A DNA stretch of 64,000 nucleotides from Pseudomonas tolaasii NCPPB 2192 (GTDB lineage Bacteria > Pseudomonadota > Gammaproteobacteria > Pseudomonadales > Pseudomonadaceae): positions 5,146,001-5,210,000 of the forward strand of contig NZ_PHHD01000001.1 in NCBI RefSeq assembly GCF_002813445.1, in the 5' to 3' direction. Positions 7,869 through 16,924 of the stretch are shown piece by piece (position 1 is the stretch's first letter; every line of letters starts with the position of its first letter). The notes beneath the pieces are model-generated. The model had not been told where the DNA came from. It worked only from the letters and a program-made list of their open reading frames with translations, and made no database searches. Position numbers and translations under genes: made by a program.

Positions 7869-8747
7869 TCACCCTCTTTCCGCCACCTCCTTCAACCAGC
7901 CCTTGAATGCCGCCATCGCCGTGGTTTCCGTGCGCGACTGCAAGCGCGTCAGCCAGTAGCTGCCGGTGGTGATACCGGTCTGGAACGGTTGACGAATCAC
8001 ATCGCTTTCCAGTTGGCGCGAGAACATCATCGCCGGGGCCAGCGCCACGCCGATGCCTTGCAGAGCGGCTTCCATCATCGCCAGCGACGAGTCGAACACG
8101 ATGCTGCGCGGCACCAGGGTATCGGCGGGCAACCCGGCCGCCTGGAACCATTGGCTCCACTCATCGGCACGGTAGGAACGCAGCAACGTGTGTTTAAGCA
8201 CATCCGCCGGGGTGTGCAGTTGCTCGGCGATAGGGGGCACACAAAGCACGGTCAGTGGGGCCGCCAGCAGTTCGCACGCCTCCGTGCCATGCCAGGCACC
8301 GGCGCCGAAGCGGATCGCGTAGTCCAGACCCTCGGCGGCTACGTCCACCCGGTTGTTGTGAGTGGACAGGCGCAGGTCGATAAACGGGTAACGCGCCTGA
8401 AAGTCCGGCAAGCGCGGCAGCAGCCAGCCCACGGCAAAGGTGCCCACCGCGCCAACGGTCAATACCTCGCGGTAATGGCCGCCTTCGAACTGGCTGAGGG
8501 TCTGGGCAATACGGTCAAACGACTCGCGCACCACAGGCAGCAGGGTTTCACCTTCGCTGGTGAGCATCAGCCCGCGGGGCAGGCGCTTGAACAGCGTCAC
8601 GTTCAATTGCGCCTCCAGGCTTTTCACCTGATGGCTGACGGCGGCCTGGGTCACGCACAACTCAATGGCCGCGCGGGTAAAGCTCAAATGACGGGCCGAG
8701 GCCTCGAAGGCACGCAAGGCATTGAGGGGCAAATGGGAGCGCAACAT
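7869..8747 (-). CDS. ampR: AmpR, LysR-type regulator of ampC
   Basis: A 292-residue LysR regulator. The N-terminal HTH block (HLPLNALRAFEASARHLSFT, then AAIELCVTQAAVSHQVKSLE) matches AmpR as I remember it from P. aeruginosa almost residue for residue, as do FAVGWLLPRLPDFQARYPF and LRSYRADEWSQWFQAAGLP in the effector domain. AmpR binds UDP-MurNAc peptides or 1,6-anhydro-muropeptides from cell-wall recycling and represses or activates the divergent ampC. Its position, divergent from ampC with a 132-base gap, is the canonical arrangement. Confidence in the identity is high. Confidence 0.95.
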   Translation of the reverse strand: MLRSHLPLNALRAFEASARHLSFTRAAIELCVTQAAVSHQVKSLEAQLNVTLFKRLPRGLMLTSEGETLLPVVRESFDRIAQTLSQFEGGHYREVLTVGAVGTFAVGWLLPRLPDFQARYPFIDLRLSTHNNRVDVAAEGLDYAIRFGAGAWHGTEACELLAAPLTVLCVPPIAEQLHTPADVLKHTLLRSYRADEWSQWFQAAGLPADTLVPRSIVFDSSLAMMEAALQGIGVALAPAMMFSRQLESDVIRQPFQTGITTGSYWLTRLQSRTETTAMAAFKGWLKEVAERG

Positions 8748-8879
8748 GCTTGACCCTTAATTTTTCTAATGGCAGGTGCGAGATATCATCGTTTGCCGCC
8801 ACCACAAAATCCACCTAGATTTGCCGCACCTGCGCAGGCCTTGATCATCAGTACATCCTTTACAGGGAAGCGAACCACC
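8748..8879. promoter_or_regulatory. ampR-ampC intergenic promoter/operator region
   Basis: The 132-base divergent gap contains a perfect 9-base inverted repeat, GCAGGTGCG at 8772-8780 and CGCACCTGC at 8825-8833, 44 bases apart. AmpR is expected to bind a LysR-type site here. I could not place a unique T-N11-A box, so the repeat is reported only as visible structure. Confidence 0.5.
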
Positions 8880-10022
8880 ATGAAACACAACCTACAAAAA
8901 ATGCTGATATCAGCTTTGTTGCTGGGCTCCGGCACGGCCATGGCGGCCACGGACCTGCGTGCCCTTGTGGATAGCCGCGTTGAGCCACTGATGCAGCAAC
9001 AGGGTATTCCCGGCCTGTCAGTGGCCGTGGTCAACAAAGGGCAAGTGCAATACTTTAATTACGGCGTCGCCGCCAAAGACACCCAGCAGAAAGTCACCGA
9101 AGACACCCTGTTCGAGATCGGCTCGGTGAGCAAAACCTTCACCGCCACCCTCGGCGGTTACGCCCAGGCCACCGGCAAGCTCAAGCTGTCGGACAAGGCC
9201 AGTGAACACTTGCCGGCGCTGGCCGGCGGCGTGTTTGATCACATCAGCCTGTTGCAGTTGGCGACCTACACTCCCGGCGGCTTGCCCCTGCAATTCCCCG
9301 ATGCAGCTGATAACGCCGAATCCATGCTCGCCTATTTCCAGCAATGGAAACCCAAGTACGCACCTGGCGAGCAACGCCTCTATTCCAACCCGAGCATCGG
9401 CCTGTTCGGCTACCTCGCCGCGCAAAGCCTCGGGCAGCCGTTCAATGTGGCGATGGAGAAAACCCTGCTGCCAAAGCTGGGTTTGAAAAACACCCACGTG
9501 AGTGTCCCCGCCGACAAGTCAGCCCAATACGCCCAAGGCTATGACAAAAACCAGAAACCCATACGCGTCAGCCCCGGCGCACTGGACAGCGAAGCCTACG
9601 GCATCAAAACCAGCACCCAGGACCTGGCTCGCTACGTAGTCGCCAACATGCACCCCGGCACACTGGACAAGCCTTTGCAGCAGGCCATCGCTACCACCCA
9701 CACCGGCTATTACACGGTGAATGGCATGACCCAGGGCCTGGGCTGGGAAGCCTACCCCTACCCGATCAAGCTCCAGGCCTTGCTGGACGGCAACTCCACC
9801 GAAATGGTCATGCAGCCGCACAAGGTCAACTGGCTCAACCCGGCAAAGACTGAAACCGCCGATATTCTGTTCAACAAAACCGGCTCTACCGGCGGGTTTG
9901 GTGCGTACGTGGCGTACGTGCCGAGCAGGGATATTGGCGTGGTGATTCTGGCCAACAAGAACTACCCGAATGGTGAGCGGGTGAAAGTGGCCCATGCGAT
10001 CTTGAGCGCGATAGATCACTAA
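8880..10022 (+). CDS. ampC: Class C beta-lactamase AmpC
   Basis: A 380-residue precursor with a signal peptide ending in AMA (about residue 22). The class C active-site triad of motifs is intact: S82-V-S-K85 (nucleophile and base), Y168-S-N170 and K333-T-G335. It acts in the periplasm, hydrolysing cephalosporins and penicillins. ATG 8880 follows a CAGGGAAG ribosome site; the longer upstream reading frame lacks signal-peptide logic. It is divergently transcribed from ampR, so inducible expression is expected. It is followed by a REPIN and then the convergent itaconate TRAP operon. Confidence 0.95.
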   Translation: MKHNLQKMLISALLLGSGTAMAATDLRALVDSRVEPLMQQQGIPGLSVAVVNKGQVQYFNYGVAAKDTQQKVTEDTLFEIGSVSKTFTATLGGYAQATGKLKLSDKASEHLPALAGGVFDHISLLQLATYTPGGLPLQFPDAADNAESMLAYFQQWKPKYAPGEQRLYSNPSIGLFGYLAAQSLGQPFNVAMEKTLLPKLGLKNTHVSVPADKSAQYAQGYDKNQKPIRVSPGALDSEAYGIKTSTQDLARYVVANMHPGTLDKPLQQAIATTHTGYYTVNGMTQGLGWEAYPYPIKLQALLDGNSTEMVMQPHKVNWLNPAKTETADILFNKTGSTGGFGAYVAYVPSRDIGVVILANKNYPNGERVKVAHAILSAIDH

Positions 10023-10040
10023 CGTCGAACAAAACCCAAA

Positions 10041-10132
10041 TGTGGGAGCCGGGCTTGCCCGCGATGGCGGTGTGTCAGTCAATACGTCAGGTGACTGATA
10101 CACCGCCATCGCGGGCAAGCCCGGCTCCCACA
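10041..10132. repeat. REPIN, GCCGGGCTTGCCCGCGAT variant
   Basis: The arms read TGTGGGAGCCGGGCTTGCCC and its inverse, a variant of the common arm used elsewhere here. The whole element is a long near-perfect palindrome, including TGTGTCAG/CTGATACA next to the loop. It separates the convergent ampC and dctM genes. Confidence 0.85.
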
Positions 10133-10148
10133 TTCTTTACGGCGTGGC

Positions 10149-11429
10149 TTACATGCCGAGCCAGTGCGGCAGCGCCAGCGAAATGAACGGCAGGTAGGTG
10201 ACCATGATCAGGAACACCAGCAAAATCATCAGCCACGGCAGCGCCGCGCGAATCGTCTGACCCAGGCTCAAGCCCGTCACCGCCGAGGTCACAAACAGGT
10301 TCAACCCCACCGGCGGGTGCACCAGGCCGATTTCCATGTTGACCACCATCACAATCCCCAGGTGAATCGGGTCGATCCCCAGCTTGATGGCAATCGGGAA
10401 GAAGATCGGCGCCAGGATCAGCACAATCGCCGAAGGCTCCATAAAGCTGCCCGCTACCAGCAGCACGATGTTGACCATGATCAGGAAACCAATCGGCGTC
10501 AGCCCTTCAGAGATCACCCATGCGGTGATTTCCTGGGGGATCTGCTCGGTCGTCAGCACATGGGCAAACAGCATGGCGTTGGCGATGATGAACATCAGCA
10601 TGATCGCCAGCCGCCCGGATTCCAGCAGCACCTTGGGGCAATCGCGAAACTTCATGTCCTTGTAGATGAACAGGGCCACGAATGCCGAATATACCGCGGC
10701 CACTGCGGCCGCTTCCGTTGGCGTGAACATGCCGCTGTAGATGCCGCCGAGGATGATCACCAGCAGCAGCAACCCCCAGAATGCACGGCGAGCGCAGGTC
10801 AGCCATTCACGAAAGGTAGCGCGTGGCTGGGCCGGCAGCTTCTTGATGCGCGCGACGATGTAGATCGCGACCATCAGCATCAGGCCCAGCAGCAACCCCG
10901 GAATCACCCCGGCCATAAACAGCTTGCCGACCGAGGTTTCGGTGGCGGCCGAATACACCACCATCACAATCGACGGCGGAATCAGAATGCCCAACGTCCC
11001 CGCGTTGCAGATGATCCCCGCACCGAATTCCTTCGGATAGCCGGAACGCACCATGCCCGCCACCGCAATCGAACCCACCGCCGCCACTGTGGCCGGCGAT
11101 GAACCGGACAGCGCGGCGAACAGCATGCACGCCAGCACCGCCGCAATCGCCAGGCCGCCACGGATGTGGCCGACACAGGCGTTGGCGAAATCGATGAGCC
11201 GTTGTGCCACGCCGCCGGTGGTCATGAACGCGCCGGAAAGCAGGAAGAACGGAATCGCCAGGAAGGTGTAGGCGTCGGAGGTTTCAAACAGTTTGATCGC
11301 CAGCGAGCTTACCGAGTCCTGGCTGAACATCAGGATCGACACGGCGCCGGACAGCCCCAGGGAAATCGCGATCGGCACGCCGAGGAACATGAACACGAAC
11401 AACAGCAAAAACAGACAGAGCACGGCCAT
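10149..11429 (-). CDS. dctM: TRAP transporter large permease (DctM), itaconate locus
   Basis: A 426-residue, 12-helix membrane protein of the TRAP large-subunit type. The opening FLFVFLGVPIAISLGLSG-like block, GGVAQRLIDFANACVGHIRGG, LFAALSGSSPATVAAVGSIA and NAGTLGILIPPSIVMVVYS are hallmark DctM segments, and the C-terminal VHPPVGLNLFVTSAVTG is also typical. It imports a carboxylate with Na+ using the periplasmic DctP. Its ATG overlaps the dctQ stop (TGATG). The gene order matches the TRAP genes beside the P. aeruginosa itaconate cluster, so itaconate or a related C5 acid is the likely substrate. Confidence 0.92.
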   Translation of the reverse strand: MAVLCLFLLLFVFMFLGVPIAISLGLSGAVSILMFSQDSVSSLAIKLFETSDAYTFLAIPFFLLSGAFMTTGGVAQRLIDFANACVGHIRGGLAIAAVLACMLFAALSGSSPATVAAVGSIAVAGMVRSGYPKEFGAGIICNAGTLGILIPPSIVMVVYSAATETSVGKLFMAGVIPGLLLGLMLMVAIYIVARIKKLPAQPRATFREWLTCARRAFWGLLLLVIILGGIYSGMFTPTEAAAVAAVYSAFVALFIYKDMKFRDCPKVLLESGRLAIMLMFIIANAMLFAHVLTTEQIPQEITAWVISEGLTPIGFLIMVNIVLLVAGSFMEPSAIVLILAPIFFPIAIKLGIDPIHLGIVMVVNMEIGLVHPPVGLNLFVTSAVTGLSLGQTIRAALPWLMILLVFLIMVTYLPFISLALPHWLGM

Positions 11430-12061
11430 CAGTGACGCTCCTCATGGCTGCCGGCCAACTTGCTGGCCTCGCCGGCTTCATCGGCCAGCCCCAACCCGAC
11501 CTGACGGTGGGTAAAGATGCGGTAGAAAATTTCCAGGTAGCGCACAAACACCATGGCGAAACCGATGGGGACGATGAGCACGATGTCGCCGACGTCGATG
11601 CCATACTGGTCAAGGTCTTCGGCGCCGATGTGCGCGCTCATGACCGCGCTGACCCACTTGTAGCTCGCGACCATGAACAGCCCGGCGTAAGCCAGGCAGC
11701 ACAGGCAGGCGAGCATGCCGAGGATGCGTTGCACCGGGCGTTTGGTCAGCTTGACCAGCGCGTCTACGCCGAGGTGGCCGGCGGTGCGCACGCCGTAGGA
11801 AATACCGAAGAAAATCAGCCAGCCGAACATGGCCTTGGTCAGCGCCACGCTCCAGGTCATGTCCTGGGCCCAGGTCATGGTGTGGTCGCCCAGGGCGTTG
11901 AAGAAGGGGCTACTGAAGGCCCACTTGTCGGCCAGGGAAAAGAACAGCGTGTAAATGTTGTTGAGCATGACGTAAACGAACGTCACCAGGGTCATGGCGG
12001 CCAGCAGGAAGGCGATAAAACCTTCCTCCAGGTGCTCCCAGATGCGCCTTGGCGTTTGCAT
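11429..12061 (-). CDS. dctQ: TRAP transporter small permease (DctQ), itaconate locus
   Basis: A 210-residue membrane protein with four main hydrophobic helices; longer than the usual 160-180-residue DctQ because of an extended loop around residues 38-65. The block FFGISYGVRTAGHLGVDALVK is the conserved DctQ core (G-x-x-x-H-x-x-x-D). It pairs with DctM in the inner membrane. It overlaps dctM by one base and is separated from dctP by a gap containing a REPIN, an arrangement that could let dctP mRNA accumulate independently. Confidence 0.88.
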   Translation of the reverse strand: MQTPRRIWEHLEEGFIAFLLAAMTLVTFVYVMLNNIYTLFFSLADKWAFSSPFFNALGDHTMTWAQDMTWSVALTKAMFGWLIFFGISYGVRTAGHLGVDALVKLTKRPVQRILGMLACLCCLAYAGLFMVASYKWVSAVMSAHIGAEDLDQYGIDVGDIVLIVPIGFAMVFVRYLEIFYRIFTHRQVGLGLADEAGEASKLAGSHEERH

Positions 12062-12128
12062 GGCAAAACCTCGCGAAGCGGGAATGATGTCAGGGTGGAA
12101 ACCGGGTCAAACTGTGGAAGAAGATCTC

Positions 12129-12199
12129 TGTGGGAGCTGGCTTGCCTGCGATAGCGGTGCATCAGACAAACCGCTATCGCAGGCAAGCCAGCTCCCACA
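12129..12199. repeat. Short-loop REPIN between dctP and dctQ
   Basis: Both arms (TGTGGGAGCTGGCTTGCCTG and inverse) are complete with a short loop, and the palindrome extends into GCGATAGCGG/CCGCTATCGC. It lies within the TRAP transcription unit. Confidence 0.85.
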
Positions 12200-12222
12200 T
12201 TTGCCCCGTGTCGTTCAAGCGA

Positions 12223-13206
12223 TCACTGGTTGGACGCGTCGGCCGCCTTGATCAGGTCAGCGCCGATCTCACCCTCGAACTTCTGCCACACCGGGCGCAT
12301 GGCTTCGCGCCACAACTGGCGTTGCTCGGGGGTCAGTTCGATGATTTCGCTGGTTTTGGCGTCGATGATCTTCTGCTTGGCCGACTGGTTCAGCGCCTCG
12401 GCCTGCTTGTTCACCTCGACGGTGACCTCACCCATGATCTGCTCCAGCGTGCTGCGCACATCCGGTGGCAGGCCGCTCCAGAACTTGGCGTTGGTGATCA
12501 CCATGTAGTCGATCAGGCCGTGGTTGGACTCGGTGAAGTACTTCTGCACCTCATTGACCTTCTGGCTTTCATAGTTCGACCAGGTGTTCTCGGTGCCATT
12601 CACAGTGCCGGTCTGCAAGCCCTGGTACACCTCGGCGAAGCTCATCTTGCGCGGGTTGGCGCGGATCGCCTTGAACTGCTCTTCGAGTACGCTGGAGGCC
12701 TGCACACGGAATTTCAGGCCACGGGCGTCCTTGGGCTCATGCAGGGCCTTGTTCGAGGAAAGCTGCTTGAGGCCGTTGTGCCAATAGGCCAGGCCGAGGA
12801 TGTTCTTGTCCTGCATCGAGGTCAGCAGCGCCTTGCCCTGGGCAGCCTGAAAACGGTCGACAGCGGCGAGGTCGTTGAACAGGAACGGCAGGTCGTAAAT
12901 CTGCACTTGCTTGGTGTATTGCTCGAACTTGGCCAGGGACGGCGCCAGCATCTGCACGTCGCCCAACAGCAGCGCCTCCATCTCCTTGCCGTCGCCAAAC
13001 AGCGACGAGTTGGGGTACACCTCAACCTTGACCCGGCCCGGCAGGCGCTCTTCGGCGAGTTTCTTGAACAGCAGCGCGCCCTGGCCCTTGGGGGTGTTTT
13101 CCGCCACGACGTGGGCGAACTTGATCACAATCGGGTCCGCCGCCTGGGCCAGGCCCGCAACGAACACACTGGCGGCGCACAGCAGCGCCCGGGAAAGCTT
13201 GAGCAT
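12223..13206 (-). CDS. dctP: TRAP transporter periplasmic substrate-binding protein (DctP), itaconate locus
   Basis: A 327-residue precursor with a signal peptide ending AQA (about 23). The mature start DPIVIKFAHVVAENTPKGQG and the segment FRVQASSVLEEQFKAIRANPRKMSFAEVYQGLQTG-like core contain the conserved TRAP-SBP arginine (in KFRVQ) that contacts the ligand carboxylate. NGTENTWSNYESQKVNEVQKY follows the family pattern. It delivers a dicarboxylate to DctQM. It is expressed from its own upstream region, which has a palindromic LysR-type box at 13287-13311. The context implies itaconate as a substrate. Confidence 0.92.
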   Translation of the reverse strand: MLKLSRALLCAASVFVAGLAQAADPIVIKFAHVVAENTPKGQGALLFKKLAEERLPGRVKVEVYPNSSLFGDGKEMEALLLGDVQMLAPSLAKFEQYTKQVQIYDLPFLFNDLAAVDRFQAAQGKALLTSMQDKNILGLAYWHNGLKQLSSNKALHEPKDARGLKFRVQASSVLEEQFKAIRANPRKMSFAEVYQGLQTGTVNGTENTWSNYESQKVNEVQKYFTESNHGLIDYMVITNAKFWSGLPPDVRSTLEQIMGEVTVEVNKQAEALNQSAKQKIIDAKTSEIIELTPEQRQLWREAMRPVWQKFEGEIGADLIKAADASNQ

Positions 13207-13286
13207 GGAAAATCACCTTCTTATTGTTGTGTTGTAAGGCAAGGTGCCTGATGTGGTGCGTGTAGTGAATTTCGATTTTTTGATAC

Positions 13287-13311
13287 CTGCGTTCGGTCTG
13301 GCCGAACGCAG
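13287..13311. promoter_or_regulatory. Candidate ItcR operator upstream of dctP
   Basis: A perfect 10-bp inverted repeat, CTGCGTTCGG-N5-CCGAACGCAG, 80 bases upstream of the dctP ATG. Its core contains the LysR-type T-N11-A pattern (TTCGG-N5-CCGAA). An almost identical palindrome sits in the regulator/ich gap at 19013-19035, with GCGTTCGG and C(C/T)GAACGC conserved. Confidence 0.7.
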
Positions 13312-13335
13312 ATCCGAAGCGCAACATCGATCCAA

Positions 13336-13425
13336 TGTGGGAGCTGGCTTGCCTGCGATAGCGGTCTGTCAGACCCAGCAGTTTTTGGCTGATACACCGC
13401 TATCGCAGGCAAGCCAGCTCCCACA
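13336..13425. repeat. REPIN between ccl and dctP
   Basis: Arms TGTGGGAGCTGGCTTGCCTG and inverse with a loop of about 50 bases. It lies immediately after the ccl stop codon. Confidence 0.85.
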
Positions 13426-13428
13426 TTT

Positions 13429-14244
13429 TTAGAGCCGGGCGGCGAGCAACCTCTGGGCGCGCAGCAGCACCGGCGCATCCACCATCTGCCCATCAATCTG
13501 ATAAGCCCCTGCCCCATGGGCCCCGGCTTCCACAACCCGCTTCGCCCAGGCCAGTTCTTCGGCACTCGGCGCCAGGGCTTCATGAATCACCGCCACCTGC
13601 TTTGGATGAATACACAGCGCGCCGGCAAAGCCCATCTCATAGGCATGCCGGATCGAGCGGCGCAGGCCTTCGGGGTCGTCTATCGCCGGGTGCACGCCGT
13701 CCAGCGGCGCCACCAGGCCTGCAGCACGGGAGTGCACGATCAACGCCAGGCGTGCCTGGTCAAGGGCAAACCGGGCGGCCGGGGAGTCAGTGCTCAGGTT
13801 CAAGTCCAGTGCCAGGTCCAGGCCGCCGAACGACAGGCGCTCCACCAGGGGGGCCTGGGCAATTTCAGCCACTGCCAACAAACCGCGCGCGCTCTCGATG
13901 ATCGGCCAGATGGCTTTGCCGATAGCCGCCACCACAGCCACTTGCGCCGCGCTTTCAACCTTGGGCAGCAGCACGCCGACCACATTTGAATGGGCCTTGC
14001 AAAACGCCACATCTTCAAAATGCCCGGCATGCTCCGGCGCGTTGATGCGCACCCAAACCTGAGCGGCGGGGTTGCCGGTTAAAAACGCACCGAGGTTGTC
14101 CCGCGCCTGGCGCTTGAGCGGTTCTTCCACCGCATCCTCAAAATCCACAATCACGGCATCGGCACCACTGGCCAGGGCTTTGGAGAACCGCTCCGGGCGG
14201 CTTCCGGGTACAAACAGGGCAGAACGCACAAGAGGAGTAGGCAT
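13429..14244 (-). CDS. ccl: (S)-citramalyl-CoA lyase (HpcH/HpaI/CitE family)
   Basis: A 271-residue TIM-barrel lyase of the CitE-like type: RSALFVPGSRPERFSKALASG at the start, then DAVIVDFEDAVEEPLK (Mg-binding acidic motif), RINAPEHAGHFED, LLPKVESAAQV and the late GALCIHPKQVAVIHEAL. In the P. aeruginosa itaconate pathway Ccl splits (S)-citramalyl-CoA into acetyl-CoA and pyruvate. The order ict-ccl-TRAP here is the same as in that cluster. The assignment rests on family plus context; related lyases cleave malyl- or citryl-CoA. REPINs flank the gene on both sides. Confidence 0.85.
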   Translation of the reverse strand: MPTPLVRSALFVPGSRPERFSKALASGADAVIVDFEDAVEEPLKRQARDNLGAFLTGNPAAQVWVRINAPEHAGHFEDVAFCKAHSNVVGVLLPKVESAAQVAVVAAIGKAIWPIIESARGLLAVAEIAQAPLVERLSFGGLDLALDLNLSTDSPAARFALDQARLALIVHSRAAGLVAPLDGVHPAIDDPEGLRRSIRHAYEMGFAGALCIHPKQVAVIHEALAPSAEELAWAKRVVEAGAHGAGAYQIDGQMVDAPVLLRAQRLLAARL

Positions 14245-14273
14245 AACTGAATATCCTTGTGATCACGGTCCAT

Positions 14274-14357
14274 TGTGGGAGCTGGCTTGCCTGCGATGAG
14301 GGCCTTGAGGCTTACACTGCTCTCTTGGGCGCCATCGCAGGCAAGCCAGCTCCCACA
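14274..14357. repeat. REPIN between ict and ccl
   Basis: TGTGGGAGCTGGCTTGCCTG and its inverse enclose a loop of about 44 bases between the CoA-transferase and lyase genes. Confidence 0.85.
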
Positions 14358-14361
14358 GGGG

Positions 14362-15555
14362 TCAGATGACACCGCGTGTTTTGAGGTTGGCGATGGATTC
14401 GGGGGAGTAACCCAGCTGATCCAGAATCCCTTGGCTGTGCTGGCCCAACGCGGGAACGGCATCCATGCGCGGGGTAAAAGCCGCATTGCGCGCCGGCGGC
14501 AAGAGTGACGGCAGCGACCCGGCCGGGCTGTCGACTTCACGCCAACTGTCGCGAGCCTTGAGTTGCGGGTGGTTCCACACGCCCTGCATGTCGTTGACCC
14601 GCGCACTGGCGATCTGCGCGTCTTCCAGGCGCTGGATTACCGCCTCGGCGTCGAGCCGGGCGAAACTGTCAACAATGATCTGGCGCAACACTTCACGGTT
14701 GGCCGAGCGTTTGAAGTTGGCCGAGAAACGCTCATCGACCGCCAGTTCCGGCGAAAGCAGTACCTTGTCGCAGAATGCCGCCCATTCGCGCTCGTTCTGC
14801 AAACCCAGCATTACAGTACCGCCGTCACCGGTGGGAAACGGCCCGTAAGGGTAGATCGTCGAATGCGCAGCGCCCGCGCGTGGCGGTTGTGGCGCGCCGT
14901 CGAACGCGTAATACATCGGGTAGCCCATCCATTCCACCAGGCTTTCGAGCATGCTCACGTCGATGCGGCTGCCCTTCCCGGTTTTGCCGCGCAACAGCAG
15001 CGCCGAAAGGATGCCGCTGTAGGCGTACATGCCGGCAGAGATGTCGGCAATGGAACACCCGGCCTTGGCCATCTGGTCCTCAGCGGGGCCGCCGGTCACC
15101 GAGAGAAAACCGCCCTCGCTCTGGATCAGCAGGTCATAGGCTTTCTTGTTCTCGTAAGGTCCGCCTTCGCCATAGCCGGAAATATCGCAGACGATCAACC
15201 GTGGAAACCGCTCATGCAGCGCCTCGAACGACAGGCCCATGCGTGCCGCCGCGCCGGGTGCGAGGTTCTGCACCAGCACATCCGCGTCGGCCAACAGTGT
15301 TTCAAGGATATCGCTCGCCTCGTCCTGCTTCAGGTCCAGGGTCAGGCTTTCCTTGGAGCGGTTGGTCCACACGAAGTGTGACGCCAGGCCGCGCACGCGT
15401 TCATCGTAGCCACGGGCAAAGTCGCCGGCGCCGGGGCGCTCGACCTTGATCACGCGGGCGCCCAGGTCCGCCAGTTGGCGGGTGCAGAACGGCGCGGCAA
15501 TCGCGTGTTCAAGACTGACGACGGTAATGCCGTCCAGCGGTCGTTGGTGAGTCAT
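14362..15555 (-). CDS. ict: Itaconate CoA-transferase (CaiB/BaiF family, class III)
   Basis: A 397-residue class III CoA-transferase. The start LDGITVVSLEHAIAAPFCTRQLADLGARVIK-type nucleotide/CoA-binding block, VERPGAGDFARGYD, and the stretch around D171 (CSIADISAGMYAY) fit CaiB/BaiF enzymes, where this Asp forms the covalent glutamyl/aspartyl-CoA intermediate. In the itaconate pathway Ict transfers CoA from succinyl-CoA to itaconate. The gene ends nine bases before the next coding region on its upstream side (MmgE/PrpD), supporting one operon. Substrate is inferred from the conserved gene order with ccl and ich. Confidence 0.85.
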   Translation of the reverse strand: MTHQRPLDGITVVSLEHAIAAPFCTRQLADLGARVIKVERPGAGDFARGYDERVRGLASHFVWTNRSKESLTLDLKQDEASDILETLLADADVLVQNLAPGAAARMGLSFEALHERFPRLIVCDISGYGEGGPYENKKAYDLLIQSEGGFLSVTGGPAEDQMAKAGCSIADISAGMYAYSGILSALLLRGKTGKGSRIDVSMLESLVEWMGYPMYYAFDGAPQPPRAGAAHSTIYPYGPFPTGDGGTVMLGLQNEREWAAFCDKVLLSPELAVDERFSANFKRSANREVLRQIIVDSFARLDAEAVIQRLEDAQIASARVNDMQGVWNHPQLKARDSWREVDSPAGSLPSLLPPARNAAFTPRMDAVPALGQHSQGILDQLGYSPESIANLKTRGVI

Positions 15556-15564
15556 GACAGCTCC

Positions 15565-16914
15565 TTAAAGCCAGTGGGCCATGGACGCGACGTCGCGCAG
15601 GTTCCAGACCTTTTCGATCAGTGCGTCGGCCTGGGCCGGGGTGCACGCGCGGCTGAATTGGGTGAGACGCTGGAATTTGTCGGCCAATTCGACGCGACTC
15701 AAGGTGTTGCCCGGGTCGCCCTTGGGCTCGTCGATGGCGCCCTGCAGCGTGCGGCCATCCGTGGTGGTCACCGTGACACGGCCCAGCCAGCGTTGCGGGT
15801 AGGCGCCATCGACTTCGGGGTCGAGGCGCATGCTGACCTTGTCGCGGAACGCCGAAACCGCAGGATCAGTCAGCGCCCGTTCATGGAATTCCGTAAGCCC
15901 GGCCTTGCCATGCACGGCTATCAGGCCCAGCACGGTGCCCATGGAGAACTTGGCCTGATGCACGGAGGCCGGCACGTTGACGCGACCGAGCACGTCAATG
16001 GCGGCCTGATGCACGCGGGTTTCGACCCGTTCGATCTGTTCGACGTGCAGGCCTTCGCGCTGCATCAGGTGCAACAACGCATCCGCCGCCGGATGGGTAT
16101 GGCGACAGGATGCATGGAACTTGAACGAGGTTTCCAGCAGCGCCCAACGGCTGCCCAGGCCTGCAGACAATCTGGCGGGCTCGGCATCAGTGGACATGCC
16201 GGCGGCCAACCCCTGGTCGCCTTCGAGAATATTGCGGGCACCGGTCAGGCCGTCGGCAGTCAGGTAAGCGGCGAGCAAACCATCCGCCGCCGCTTTGGCC
16301 GTGTGCAATTGCTTGGAGTCCGCCGCATCACGCAGGAATTCCCAGAGCCCGGCGGCCTGGGTGCCGGCGCTGCCGAGCAGGTTGATGAACTGCTCCTGGT
16401 TGAAATCCAGCAGTTTGCCAACCGCAACCGCCGCCGCCAGGGTGCCGACGGTGGCCGTGGTGTGAAAGATGCGGTAGTGGGAGCGGCCCATGAATTCGCC
16501 GATGCGAATGCCGGCTTCATACCCGGCCACCGAGGCCAGCAGTAAATCACGGCCGGATTTGCCGAGGTCTTGCGCGGCGGCCAGCGCAGCGGGAAACACC
16601 ACCGTCGCCGGGTGCAGCACGGAGCTGTTGTGCAGGTCGTCCTGCTCCACCAGGTGGGATGAAGCAGCGTTGACCAACGCGGCGAAATAGGCGCTGCTGC
16701 CGCCGCCACTGACGATTATTTGGGAGGGGCCGTTGGCGGGGCCCATCTTTTGCGCATAGCGCTCAAACAACGGGATCGGGTGTGCGCCCTTGCTCGCCAG
16801 CGCCGAGGCGAGCCAGTCCAGATACAGGTCTTCGGTGCGCGCCAGTACATTTTCGGGCAATTGCGCGTCGTTCAAATCGGCCAGAAACCGACACAGGGCT
16901 TGGGTATGGCTCAT
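15565..16914 (-). CDS. MmgE/PrpD family protein of the itaconate locus
   Basis: A 449-residue protein of the MmgE/PrpD superfamily, which includes 2-methylcitrate dehydratase and the animal cis-aconitate decarboxylase Irg1. Visible family blocks are LYLDWLASALASKGAHP near the N-terminus, the VEQDDLHNSSVLHPATVVFPAALA active-site helix region, ASVAGYEAGIRIGEFMG and KFHASCRHTHPAADALL. Its exact reaction in itaconate metabolism is not established to my knowledge; it may interconvert C5/C6 acids feeding the pathway. It sits between ict and the acyl-CoA dehydrogenase with gaps of about ten bases. Confidence 0.8.
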   Translation of the reverse strand: MSHTQALCRFLADLNDAQLPENVLARTEDLYLDWLASALASKGAHPIPLFERYAQKMGPANGPSQIIVSGGGSSAYFAALVNAASSHLVEQDDLHNSSVLHPATVVFPAALAAAQDLGKSGRDLLLASVAGYEAGIRIGEFMGRSHYRIFHTTATVGTLAAAVAVGKLLDFNQEQFINLLGSAGTQAAGLWEFLRDAADSKQLHTAKAAADGLLAAYLTADGLTGARNILEGDQGLAAGMSTDAEPARLSAGLGSRWALLETSFKFHASCRHTHPAADALLHLMQREGLHVEQIERVETRVHQAAIDVLGRVNVPASVHQAKFSMGTVLGLIAVHGKAGLTEFHERALTDPAVSAFRDKVSMRLDPEVDGAYPQRWLGRVTVTTTDGRTLQGAIDEPKGDPGNTLSRVELADKFQRLTQFSRACTPAQADALIEKVWNLRDVASMAHWL

Positions 16915-16924
16915 GGTCGTTGCC

